A DNA stretch of 16,114 bases from FW021-bin31 sp036278455 (GTDB lineage: Bacteria > Bacteroidota > Bacteroidia > Chitinophagales > Chitinophagaceae): assembly GCA_036278455.1 (NCBI GenBank), contig DASULB010000337.1, forward strand, positions 1 to 16,114, in the 5' to 3' direction. Each line of letters starts with the position of its first letter. The stretch's first letter is position 1. The notes under the pieces are model-generated. The model saw only the letters and a program-made list of their open reading frames with translations. It searched no databases and was not told the DNA's origin. Of this stretch, positions 6,042-13,469 are shown in pieces. Made by a program: the position numbers and the translations under genes.

Positions 6042-7541
6042 ATGAACGTCAAGTCTTTCCTGGCAAAGCCCTTTGCTTTATATATCTATAATAAAATCCA
6101 AAAAGATTCACGCCAGGCGTTGGCTACCCAGGAAGCTATTTTACAGAACCTGATTAAAAACGGCCGGAAGACGGTCTTTGGACGCGGCCATAAACTGGAT
6201 GATGTTAATACTTATGATGAATACAAAGCCGCGGTTCCTATCCGCGACTATGAGCAGTTCCGGCCGTACCTCACCAAGATAAAACAGGGTAAACACAACA
6301 TCTTATGGAAGGGACAGCCACTCTACCTGGCAAAGACCTCGGGAACGACCAGCGGGGTAAAATATATACCCATCTCCAAGGATTCCATTAATAACCATAT
6401 TGATACGGCCCGCAACGCGCTGCTTTGCTATATCGCTGAGACGGGTAATCATAAGTTCACCTCCGGCAAGATGATCTTTTTGTCAGGTTCACCCACCCTG
6501 GAAAGGGTGGGGGGTATCCCCACCGGCAGGCTGAGTGGCATTGTCAATCACCATATCCCCCGGTACCTGCGCACCAACCAACTGCCATCGTTTGAGACCA
6601 ATTGCATGGAGCAATGGGAAAACAAGCTGGAAAAAATAGTGGATGAGACGTTGGGGCAGGATATGACGCTCATCAGCGGCATCCCTCCCTGGGTGCAAAT
6701 GTATTTTGACAGGCTGCAGGCCCGCAGCGGAAAAAATATCGGAGAATTATTTCCCAATTTTTCCGTTTTGGTACACGGAGGGGTTAACTTTGAGCCGTAC
6801 AAGGCTAAATTGTTTGATTCCATTGGCAGGAAAGTGGATGCCATTGAGACTTTTCCCGCCTCCGAAGGCTTTTTTGCTTTTCAGGATTCCCAAAAAGCGG
6901 AAGGCCTGCTGCTGAATACCAATTCAGGGATCTTCTTTGAATTCGTAGAGGCGGAAGCGATTCTTGACAAAGATCCGGCGCGGATTTCGCTGGCTGATGT
7001 GCAATTGGGGGTAAATTATGCGCTTGTCATCAATAGCAACGCGGGCCTGTGGGGCTATAACCTGGGCGATACGGTGAAATTCGTTTCCTTAAACCCGTAT
7101 CGCATCGTGGTGACCGGCAGGGTCAGTCATTTTATATCGGCTTTTGGAGAACATGTCATCGCCGAAGAAGTGGAGCAGAGCCTGATGAAAGTGGCGGAGG
7201 AAGACAAGGTGCGTATCGTGGAATTTACCGTGGCGCCGCAGGTCATCACCGCCAATGGGGAAAAGCCGTACCACGAGTGGCTTATTGAGTTTGAGCACAA
7301 GCCCGATGATCTGCAGCGGTTTGCCCGGCGGATAGATGAAAATCTTCGCAAAAGGAACATCTATTATGAAGATCTTTTATCGGGGAACATCCTTCAGGGG
7401 CTGAAGATTCATCCGGTAAGGAGAAACGGTTTCATTGATTACATGAAATCCATTGGCAAGCTGGGCGGACAAAATAAGGTACCGCGGCTGAGCAACGACA
7501 GGAAGATCGCCGATGCGCTGCTGCCCTATCTGGAAAATTAA
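6042..7541 (+). CDS. GH3-family adenylate-forming (acyl-acid amido synthetase-like) protein
   Basis: The 499 residues match the GH3 auxin-responsive superfamily, ANL-related enzymes that in plants adenylate carboxylic acids and couple them to amino acids. Visible landmarks are the ATP phosphate-binding motif TSGTTSGVKYIP (99-110), a carboxylate/nucleotide-site segment ETFPASEGFFAF (269-280, corresponding to the plant YxSSE region), YNLGDTVKF (339-347) and TGRVSHFISAFGEH (358-370), which begins the C-terminal lid domain. No signal peptide is seen. Bacterial members are common in Bacteroidota, but I know of no settled substrate, so no reaction is claimed beyond probable acyl-adenylate formation. 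The gene is first of a + strand run: dxr begins 25 nt after its stop, then rseP. The start is the first ATG after an in-frame TAA at 6030. A TAATTTTG box lies about 110 nt upstream, and a 22-codon ORF lies between. Confidence 0.88.
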   Translation: MNVKSFLAKPFALYIYNKIQKDSRQALATQEAILQNLIKNGRKTVFGRGHKLDDVNTYDEYKAAVPIRDYEQFRPYLTKIKQGKHNILWKGQPLYLAKTSGTTSGVKYIPISKDSINNHIDTARNALLCYIAETGNHKFTSGKMIFLSGSPTLERVGGIPTGRLSGIVNHHIPRYLRTNQLPSFETNCMEQWENKLEKIVDETLGQDMTLISGIPPWVQMYFDRLQARSGKNIGELFPNFSVLVHGGVNFEPYKAKLFDSIGRKVDAIETFPASEGFFAFQDSQKAEGLLLNTNSGIFFEFVEAEAILDKDPARISLADVQLGVNYALVINSNAGLWGYNLGDTVKFVSLNPYRIVVTGRVSHFISAFGEHVIAEEVEQSLMKVAEEDKVRIVEFTVAPQVITANGEKPYHEWLIEFEHKPDDLQRFARRIDENLRKRNIYYEDLLSGNILQGLKIHPVRRNGFIDYMKSIGKLGGQNKVPRLSNDRKIADALLPYLEN

Positions 7542-7566
7542 AAACCGAGTATACCTTTTGAAGTTT

Positions 7567-7602
7567 ATGGATAAGAAGATGGATAAGAAGCCGGATAAGA
7601 AG
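7567..7602 (+). repeat. 12-nt tandem repeat carrying the dxr start codon
   Basis: ATGGATAAGAAG occurs twice in direct succession (7567-7578, 7579-7590), followed by a third copy with CC in place of AT (7591-7602). The repeat encodes MDKK, MDKK, PDKK ahead of the Dxr fold. Each of the first two units offers an ATG. Confidence 0.85.
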
Positions 7603-8754
7603 AACATCGTCCTATTGGGATCGACGGGGTCTATCGGCAGGCAGGCACTGGAAGTGATCAGATCGCTTCCCGACAGGTTCCGTGTGAAGACCCTTACGGG
7701 CTGGCATAACAGTGCCCTGTTGGTGGAGCAGGCCAGGGAATTCCAGCCGAAAACGGTCGTGATCGGCGATAAGAAACGATACCAGGAAATAAAGGACGCC
7801 CTGAAGGACCTGCCGGTGGAAGTATTGGCCGGGGAGGAGGCGCTCTCAGAGGTGGCGTCGCGGGAGGGTACCGATTTGGTCCTGGCCGCCATCGTTGGCT
7901 TTGCCGGCCTGAAATCCGTGCTGGCGGCCCTGGAGCAGGGTATCCCCGTGGCCCTTGCCAATAAGGAAACCCTGGTGGTCGCCGGTGATCTGGTCATGGA
8001 GACCGCCCGTCGCAGGCAGGTGCCCATCATCCCGGTAGACTCCGAACATTCTGCCATTTTTCAATGCCTGCAGGGTGAGGCCGATGGCGTCGAGAAAATT
8101 ATCCTTACGGCCTCGGGAGGCCCTTTTATCGGCAAGAAAACAAATTTTCTGGTCAATGTAAAACGGGACCACGCGCTGCAGCACCCCAATTGGAAGATGG
8201 GAGAAAAGATCAGCATTGATTCTGCCACGCTCATGAACAAAGGGCTGGAAATGATCGAGGCGAGGTGGTTGTTCGACCTGACCCCCGACCAGATAGAGGT
8301 GGTCATTCACCCTCAATCTGTCATCCATTCCGTCGTGCAATTTGTGGACGGTTCCCTGAAGGCCCAGATGGGGTTGCCCGATATGAGAGTGCCGATTCAA
8401 TACGCGCTCACCTACCCGCGCCGCATCGCCAATACTTTCCCCAGATTTTCTTTTAAGGATTATCCCAAACTTACTTTTGACCGGCCCGATTTGAAAACTT
8501 TTCGTAACCTTGCCCTCGCGATGGATGCGCTGCATAAGGGTGGCAGTGTCCCCTGCGTGCTGAATGCCGCCAATGAGGAAACGGTGTATGCCTTTCTGCG
8601 GAACAAGATCGGTTTCCTGGATATGACCGAGATCATCGAGGAGGTGCTGAACGTCATCCCGGTAGTTGAAAAGCCGACGCTGGCCGATTACCAGCAGAGT
8701 GACCGGTCCGCGCGCGAACTGGCCCAGGGCATGATCAGGAAAAAGAGCGATTGA
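7567..8754 (+). CDS. dxr: 1-deoxy-D-xylulose 5-phosphate reductoisomerase
   Basis: Dxr converts DXP to 2-C-methyl-D-erythritol 4-phosphate with NADPH, the committed step of the MEP isoprenoid pathway. From ATG 7567 it is 395 residues, the family norm. It shows the NADPH loop GSTGSIG (18-24), NKETLVVAG (132-140), the metal-binding PVDSEHSAIFQCLQG (156-170, D158 and E160), GGPF (184-187), HPNWKMGEKISIDSATLMNKGLE (206-228, with the second metal Glu) and HPQSVIHS (248-255). A longer frame opens at 7513 inside the GH3 gene but its extra residues are unlike Dxr. The first 12 codons are a 12-nt tandem repeat encoding MDKK-MDKK-PDKK, so a second ATG at 7579 could also serve as start. Spacing to GH3 (25 nt) suggests co-transcription. 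Confidence 0.97.
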   Translation: MDKKMDKKPDKKNIVLLGSTGSIGRQALEVIRSLPDRFRVKTLTGWHNSALLVEQAREFQPKTVVIGDKKRYQEIKDALKDLPVEVLAGEEALSEVASREGTDLVLAAIVGFAGLKSVLAALEQGIPVALANKETLVVAGDLVMETARRRQVPIIPVDSEHSAIFQCLQGEADGVEKIILTASGGPFIGKKTNFLVNVKRDHALQHPNWKMGEKISIDSATLMNKGLEMIEARWLFDLTPDQIEVVIHPQSVIHSVVQFVDGSLKAQMGLPDMRVPIQYALTYPRRIANTFPRFSFKDYPKLTFDRPDLKTFRNLALAMDALHKGGSVPCVLNAANEETVYAFLRNKIGFLDMTEIIEEVLNVIPVVEKPTLADYQQSDRSARELAQGMIRKKSD

Positions 8755-8834
8755 CGACACCGATGATGATTACGGGAAAAATACCAACCTTTTTTTATGA
8801 CAACCGTTCAAGCTGTGCGCTGAATGCGTTCCCT

Positions 8835-8842
8835 TAACTTTG
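8835..8842 (+). promoter_or_regulatory. Putative -7 box of rseP
   Basis: TAACTTTG is a full match to TAnnTTTG and ends 7 nt before the rseP ATG. The -33 position lacks a good TTTG. If used, the transcript leader would be only a few nucleotides. Confidence 0.45.
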
Positions 8843-8849
8843 CAGTTCT

Positions 8850-10214
8850 ATGTCTCTGACCGTCATATTAATTAAAGCAGCGCAGCTCATTTTATCACTG
8901 TCTATCCTGGTGATTCTGCATGAATTCGGGCATTTTATTACCGCTAAAATATTTAAATGCAGGGTAGAGAAGTTCTATTTGTTCTTCGATCCCTGGTTCT
9001 CGCTTTTTAAAAAGAAGGTGGGAGAGACCGAATATGGCGTGGGCTGGCTGCCGTTGGGTGGTTATGTGAAGATCTCCGGCATGATCGATGAGAGCATGGA
9101 CAAGGAGCAGATGAAACAGCCGCCGCAGCCTTTTGAATTCCGGTCCAAGCCGGCCTGGCAACGGCTGATCGTGATGGTGGCCGGCGTCACGATGAACATG
9201 CTGCTCGCTTTCTTCATTTTTGCCATGATCCTGTGGGTATGGGGGGAGCAAAGCATCCCGATGAGCAGCCTCAAATACGGTGTATCCTGCCAGGATTCCC
9301 TGGCCTACCAGTTGGGATTCCAGGATGGGGACCACATTTTAGCAGTGAACGGTGAGCCGGTACAATATTATGAAGACCTGGCCAGAAAGATGATGTATGC
9401 CAAGGAGGTGACCGTAGAGCGCCGTGATTCTACCTTCCAGCTGACCATGCCGGAAAACCTGGTTTCCCGGCTGATTGACAGCAAACGGAAAGGGGGGCTG
9501 TTCTTCCCGGCATATCCGGCCCTTGTCGACAGCATTCCGGTCACCTCCCAGGCCCTGGCGGCGGGATTGCGCAGGGGTGACCGGATCGTCGCCATTGCGG
9601 GGCACTCCACGCCTTACTTTAATCAGGTTAAAAAGTACCTCGAACCGTACAATGACAGCAACATCGCCGTGTCCGTCCTGCGTCAGGGGGCACCGCTTAC
9701 CCTGAACATGCATGTCTCCGATTCGGGGACGCTGGGCTTTTACGGGGTGGGTGATTATGACAGGCTGCAGCAATTGGGGGTACTGGACCTGCAGATCCAT
9801 AAATATGGATTTCTGGAGGCCTTTCCGGCGGGCGTCCGTATGGGCGTCGATAAGCTGAGCCAATATGTACGCTCCATGAAGCTCCTTTTCAAGCCTTCCA
9901 CCGGCGCCTATAAGGGGCTGGGTGGTTTTGGCACCATCGGGAAGCTTTTTGCCCCCACCTGGGACTGGCAGGTGTTCTGGTTCTGGACGGCCTTTCTTTC
10001 CGTGATGCTCGCCTTTATGAATATTTTGCCCATTCCGGCGCTGGACGGCGGTCATGTGCTTTTCCTGCTCTTCGAGATCATCACGGGCCGTAAACCAAGC
10101 GATAAATTTCTTGAATACGCCCAGATCGCGGGGATGGTGGTGCTGTTCGGGTTGCTGTTGTTCGCCAATGGCATGGATGTCTGGCGGGGCATCCAGAGTT
10201 GGTTAGGGCACTAA
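8850..10214 (+). CDS. rseP: RseP-type site-2 intramembrane zinc metalloprotease
   Basis: This is a 454-residue polytopic membrane protease of the M50B family, which cleaves membrane-anchored anti-sigma factors and leftover signal peptides. The first membrane segment carries the zinc motif HEFGH (24-28). The second conserved motif NILPIPALDGGH (391-402, D399) supplies the third zinc ligand near the C terminus. Two PDZ-like regions lie between (about 138-200 with LGFQDGDHILAVNGEPV, and 225-290 with AGLRRGDRIVAIAG). Membrane segments are visible at about 5-25, 105-130, 375-392 and 422-440. Length agrees with the family. It starts 95 nt after dxr, a frequent pairing, but a TAACTTTG box ends only 7 nt before the ATG, suggesting its own nearly leaderless transcript. 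The cognate anti-sigma factor is not in the window. Confidence 0.95.
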   Translation: MSLTVILIKAAQLILSLSILVILHEFGHFITAKIFKCRVEKFYLFFDPWFSLFKKKVGETEYGVGWLPLGGYVKISGMIDESMDKEQMKQPPQPFEFRSKPAWQRLIVMVAGVTMNMLLAFFIFAMILWVWGEQSIPMSSLKYGVSCQDSLAYQLGFQDGDHILAVNGEPVQYYEDLARKMMYAKEVTVERRDSTFQLTMPENLVSRLIDSKRKGGLFFPAYPALVDSIPVTSQALAAGLRRGDRIVAIAGHSTPYFNQVKKYLEPYNDSNIAVSVLRQGAPLTLNMHVSDSGTLGFYGVGDYDRLQQLGVLDLQIHKYGFLEAFPAGVRMGVDKLSQYVRSMKLLFKPSTGAYKGLGGFGTIGKLFAPTWDWQVFWFWTAFLSVMLAFMNILPIPALDGGHVLFLLFEIITGRKPSDKFLEYAQIAGMVVLFGLLLFANGMDVWRGIQSWLGH

Positions 10215-10259
10215 AAGGCAAATACTTTCGGGTGTGATGGACGGAGGCGAAGGGTACGG

Positions 10260-10312
10260 AACCTGACGGTTACCGCACAGCATTGTCACTGTAAAGCGTT
10301 TCCGGTCAGGTT
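10260..10312. terminator. Inverted repeat between converging rseP and glycosyltransferase genes
   Basis: AACCTGAC (10260-10267) pairs perfectly with GTCAGGTT (10305-10312) around a 37-nt loop that itself holds a short ACAG/CTGT pairing. It spans the end of the glycosyltransferase gene. It may be a bidirectional terminator, but only four T follow on the plus strand and none on the minus strand. Confidence 0.3.
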
Positions 10313-11049
10313 TTGCGGATCTTCCGCCTGTAATTCCTGAAGAGGCTCTGCCACTGGATCTTGATCACGCCCAGCACCCCTTCTTTGATGATCCCCTTGC
10401 TCATTTTGGATTCGCCGTGCTGGCGGTCCGTAAAAGTGATGGGCACTTCCACCACCTTAAAGCCCAGTTTCCAGGCGGTGAATTTCATCTCGATCTGGAA
10501 GGCATAGCCTACAAACTGTATCCGGTCGAAATTGATGGATTCCAGCACTTCGCGTTTATAACAGACAAAGCCGGCGGTGGAGTCCATCACGGGCATCCAG
10601 GTAAGGAACCTGACATACAGGGAGGCTCCGTAAGAAAGAATATTGCGGTCCCATGGCCAGTTTTCCGTTTTGCCGCCCCGGACATAACGGGAACCGATGG
10701 CCACGTCGGCGCCCCCGGACGTGCAGGTGGTATAAAGCTTTTCAAGGTCTTCCGGCTGGTGAGAAAAATCCGCGTCCATTTCAAATATGTAACCATATCC
10801 TCTTTCGAGGGCCCACTTGAACCCATGGATATAAGCGGTACCAAGCCCCAGTTTGCCGGATCTTTCTTCCAGGAACAATTCACCCGGATAGCGGGAAAGG
10901 CTGGCTTTGACGATGTCAGCCGTACCGTCGGGAGAAGCATCATCTATTACCAACAGGTGATAATTCGCCCCGAGTGAGAAAATACGCTCCACCATCCGGG
11001 CAATATTCTCCTTTTCATTGTAAGTAGGTATGATAATCAGCTTTTCCAA
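10306..11049 (-). CDS. DPM1-like family 2 glycosyltransferase (polyprenol-phosphate sugar synthase)
   Basis: This is a soluble GT-A fold enzyme of 247 residues. It has LIIIPTYNEKENI (4-16) at the start, VIDDASPDGTADIV (34-47), the metal-binding MDADFSHQPEDL (91-102, DAD), AIGSRYVRGG (117-126), and the polyprenol-phosphate class signature ITFTDRQHGESKM (204-216). It lacks the C-terminal membrane domain of longer relatives, like eukaryotic DPM1. The likely reaction is transfer of mannose or a similar hexose from a nucleotide sugar to a polyprenyl phosphate; the sugar is not determined. The start is TTG at 11049: in frame upstream there are only five codons (three Cys, Pro, Lys) before a TAA, and no ATG precedes the conserved IIIPTYNE. 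The gene lies 75 nt downstream of the exonuclease gene and converges on rseP; its stop lies in an inverted repeat. Confidence 0.93.
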   Translation of the reverse strand: MEKLIIIPTYNEKENIARMVERIFSLGANYHLLVIDDASPDGTADIVKASLSRYPGELFLEERSGKLGLGTAYIHGFKWALERGYGYIFEMDADFSHQPEDLEKLYTTCTSGGADVAIGSRYVRGGKTENWPWDRNILSYGASLYVRFLTWMPVMDSTAGFVCYKREVLESINFDRIQFVGYAFQIEMKFTAWKLGFKVVEVPITFTDRQHGESKMSKGIIKEGVLGVIKIQWQSLFRNYRRKIRKT

Positions 11050-11124
11050 ACAACAACAGGGCTTTTAAAAACGAGGGCCAAATTAGCACATGGACGATAA
11101 TAAAACTCTTAGGGGTGTGGTATA

Positions 11125-11898
11125 TTATGATTTTTTTAACATCAGCTCGTTGAATATTTCCGACAGCTTTTGTTTGGTATGTAAGGGAAAATCAGCTTTC
11201 ATCATCCAGTCATAGTATTGGGGTTCGTCCCTGAGAACATCCCTGACGGCCTTCCCTTTGTATTTACCAAAATTAAAGAATTCCACCCCGTCTTTTCGAA
11301 CCATCCGCCGGGCGAAATCCACAAAATCATCTTCCGTGGTAAACCTGGCCAGTTCTTCCACGTCGTTTTTCAATTCCAGGTAATGGTTTACCTGAGCTTC
11401 CAGGATCTCAAAGGTGGCCCTGGCATCGGCCTCCGCGGTGTGTGCGTCGTTTAATTCTTTTTTGCAATAGAATAAATAGGCGGCTTCCAAGGTGCGTTTT
11501 TCCATCAGATGAAAAATGCGTTGCACATCCACGAGTTTTCTTCCGTTTGTATCCAGGTTCTGTCCGATCCGGAGAAATTCCTCCACCAGCAGGGGAATGT
11601 CGAAACGGTTGGAATTATAACCTGCCAGATCGCAGTTGTCCAGGAACTGGCGCAGTTCATTGGCCACTTCCTTAAAGGTCGGGCTGTCCTTGACATCCTC
11701 GTCCAGGATGCCGTGCACGTCGGAGGATTCCTTTGGAATGGGAATCCCGGGATTGATGCGTTTCACCTTTGAAAAGCTGCTGCCGTCCGGCATTATTTTA
11801 ATGATGGCGATCTCGATGATCTTATCGACGCCGATGTTGATCCCGGTCGTTTCAAGATCGATAAATGCCAAAGGTCGTTTGAGTTGTAATTTCTCCAT
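11125..11898 (-). CDS. DnaQ-like DEDDh 3'-5' exonuclease with C-terminal DUF3820-like domain
   Basis: The 257-residue protein begins with a DEDDh exonuclease fold. Exo I is FIDLETTG (12-19, D14 and E16), Exo II is NSNRFDIPLL (95-104, D100), and Exo III is DAHTAEADARAT (151-162, H153 and D158). These residues bind two metals and hydrolyse 3' ends of DNA or RNA, as in DNA polymerase III epsilon, RNase T and exonuclease X. The C terminus (about 204-248, FFNFGKYKGKAVRDVLRDEPQYYDWMM) is the small DUF3820-type module seen attached to such nucleases. I prefer ATG at 11898 over 11931 because the conserved fold starts just after it and the 11 extra residues lie in a promoter-like stretch. Not fused to a polymerase; whether it proofreads, repairs or trims RNA is unknown. 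It sits 69 nt downstream of mpl. Confidence 0.92.
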   Translation of the reverse strand: MEKLQLKRPLAFIDLETTGINIGVDKIIEIAIIKIMPDGSSFSKVKRINPGIPIPKESSDVHGILDEDVKDSPTFKEVANELRQFLDNCDLAGYNSNRFDIPLLVEEFLRIGQNLDTNGRKLVDVQRIFHLMEKRTLEAAYLFYCKKELNDAHTAEADARATFEILEAQVNHYLELKNDVEELARFTTEDDFVDFARRMVRKDGVEFFNFGKYKGKAVRDVLRDEPQYYDWMMKADFPLHTKQKLSEIFNELMLKKS

Positions 11899-11910
11899 GC
11901 TTACGGTTAT

Positions 11911-11932
11911 ATGATGCAAACTATCATGCAAA
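11911..11932. repeat. Short direct repeat upstream of the exonuclease gene
   Basis: ATGATGCAAA and ATCATGCAAA are adjacent with a 2-nt spacer, a 12-nt period. On the minus strand they read as two TTTGCAT elements, the first overlapping a TAGTTTG box 18 nt before the ATG at 11898. Possibly promoter-associated; could be chance. Confidence 0.3.
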
Positions 11933-11967
11933 TTTCTTTTAAAAAATAGGAAAAGCCTAACGGACGG

Positions 11968-13329
11968 TTAATTTTTTTGCCATAACCAGGTCATTTTAGC
12001 GATGCTGGTAGCCTCAAAGCTGCCGGAACTCATCATCAGCAGGTTGGCGTTACCGGTGGGCTGCTGGGCAAGAAACGAGGCTAAATCCTCCACGTTTTCC
12101 AACACCTGAAGATCTTTTCGATCAAATCCCTTACGGATGAGTGCCGGTGAAAGCGGGGGAAGGCGTTTGATCTCCAGTGCATGGTTGCTGTAAAACACCG
12201 CCGCGGTGTCCGCCTGGTCCATTGCATGGCGGTACTCTGACAGGAAAGCCGCGTTCAGGCTGCTATAAGTGTGCAGTTCGAGCACGGCAATCAGTGTTCT
12301 GTCAGGGAATTGCTCCCTGAGAGCGCCAATGCTTGCCCTCACCTTGGACGGCGCATGGGCGAAATCGCGAAAGATAGCGGCACCCTGTATATCAAATACC
12401 TTTTCAAGCCGCCTGGAAGCCCCTGTAAAGGAACCGATGGCCCCTAAAAATTCTTCCTCTCCCATGCCCAGCATCTGACAGACAAGTTTGGCCGCGCAGA
12501 GATTTTGCAGGTTGTGTGCACCGAATACCTGCAGGGAGACGGTATGCTGGTTGAACCGGACGGTGGTCCGTCCGTCTTTTATATGGTATTCCGGCATGCC
12601 ATAAGCGATCAGCTGCAGGTGTTTACCGTGCTGCTGTACCAGGCTTACAAGGGCCGGATCATTTTCATTGTAGATGAGGATCCCTGCCGGCTCCATCTCC
12701 CGGATGAACCGGGCGAATTGTTCCAGGTAGTTATCCAGGGTGGGAAACACATTGATATGGTCCCATGCGATGCCGCTCAAAACGGCAATCCGGGGATGGT
12801 AAAATAAAAACTTGGGGATCTTCTGGAGGGCGGACGCCGGATATTCGTCTCCTTCGCAAACGATTAATGGGGCATCGCTTATCCTGACGGAATGCGCAAA
12901 ACCGGGAAGCTGCGCCCCTACGAGGTAGTCAAAATCCTTTCCGCGTGTCCGCAGTACGTGCAGGATCATCGAAGTGATGGTCGTTTTGCCATGACTGCCG
13001 CCGATCACCACACGCGTTTTGTCCACGCTTTCCCGGAAAACATATTCAGGAAACGAAAACAGCGGGATTTGCAGGGACCGCGCCCGGATGATCTCGGGGT
13101 TGTCCTCACGGGCGTGCATGCCGAGAATGACGGCGTCCAGGTCGGGGGTGATCTGTTCAGGATCCCAGCCCTGGTGGATGGGCAACAGCCCGGCTTTTTC
13201 CAGGTTACTGCGTGCCGGTTCGTAGATTTCATCATCGCTACCGGTCACCCGGTAGCCTTTCTCGCTGAGGGCAATTGCCAACTGATGCATTACACTGCCA
13301 CCCATGGCGATGAAATGAATTTTTTTCAT
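11968..13329 (-). CDS. mpl: UDP-N-acetylmuramate:L-Ala-gamma-D-Glu-meso-DAP ligase (murein tripeptide recycling)
   Basis: Mpl attaches recycled murein tripeptide to UDP-MurNAc in the cytoplasm. The 453 residues compare well with the E. coli enzyme. The start KKIHFIAMGGSVMHQLA (2-18) is the Mpl/MurC-type N-terminal Rossmann motif, followed by SDDEIYEP (31-38), the ATP P-loop GGSHGKTT (110-117), CEGDEYPA, SGIAWDHINVFPT, GAHNLQNLCAA and SFTGASRRLE. The Mur-ligase C-terminal segment DFAHAPSKVRASI (DxAHxPxxxxA) points to Mpl rather than MurC. I chose ATG at 13329; a TTG eight codons upstream would lie within a TATCTTTG promoter-like box. The gene is first in a probable run with the exonuclease and glycosyltransferase genes, and diverges from the small lipoprotein gene. 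In organisms lacking de novo differences it supplements MurC/D/E; essentiality is not inferable. Confidence 0.95.
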   Translation of the reverse strand: MKKIHFIAMGGSVMHQLAIALSEKGYRVTGSDDEIYEPARSNLEKAGLLPIHQGWDPEQITPDLDAVILGMHAREDNPEIIRARSLQIPLFSFPEYVFRESVDKTRVVIGGSHGKTTITSMILHVLRTRGKDFDYLVGAQLPGFAHSVRISDAPLIVCEGDEYPASALQKIPKFLFYHPRIAVLSGIAWDHINVFPTLDNYLEQFARFIREMEPAGILIYNENDPALVSLVQQHGKHLQLIAYGMPEYHIKDGRTTVRFNQHTVSLQVFGAHNLQNLCAAKLVCQMLGMGEEEFLGAIGSFTGASRRLEKVFDIQGAAIFRDFAHAPSKVRASIGALREQFPDRTLIAVLELHTYSSLNAAFLSEYRHAMDQADTAAVFYSNHALEIKRLPPLSPALIRKGFDRKDLQVLENVEDLASFLAQQPTGNANLLMMSSGSFEATSIAKMTWLWQKN

Positions 13330-13337
13330 GTAAATCC

Positions 13338-13351
13338 GGACCTTTCGGTCC
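13338..13351. promoter_or_regulatory. Perfect 5-bp palindrome with GAAA centre ahead of mpl
   Basis: On the minus strand GGACC-GAAA-GGTCC lies 8 nt before the mpl ATG. As RNA it would form a GNRA-tetraloop hairpin. Its first G is the last base of the TATCTTTG box, so depending on the true start point it is either an operator-like DNA site or a leader hairpin. Confidence 0.45.
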
Positions 13352-13358
13352 AAAGATA
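13351..13358 (-). promoter_or_regulatory. Putative -7 box of mpl
   Basis: On the minus strand the bases are TATCTTTG, a full match to TAnnTTTG, ending 21 nt before the mpl ATG at 13329. No TTTG is found at the usual -33 spacing. Its position argues against the TTG at 13353 as start. Confidence 0.4.
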
Positions 13359-13469
13359 GTATTTAGCTGCATATATCCGTTGTAATGCTTAAATTTGCAA
13401 AAAATACGGGGAGTTTCATGGATTTTAATAATTTTATGGCTTTCACGTCTTTTGTAAAAACCAATCATC

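Noticed and set aside
7513..7566. Upstream extension of dxr beginning inside the GH3 gene
   Set aside because: The extra 18 residues are the out-of-frame reading of the GH3 C terminus and are unlike Dxr N termini; ATG 7567 gives the normal length.
7846..8760. 304-codon minus-strand ORF opposite dxr
   Set aside because: Dxr has all family motifs in the plus strand; the antisense protein is rich in His, Gln, Arg and Gly, has no recognisable domain, and is a codon-bias shadow.
9339..10055. 238-codon minus-strand ORF opposite rseP
   Set aside because: Fully contained in rseP, compositionally odd, with no motif or promoter-like start.
10417..10977. 186-codon plus-strand ORF opposite the glycosyltransferase
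   Set aside because: Antisense shadow of a gene with clear GT2 motifs.
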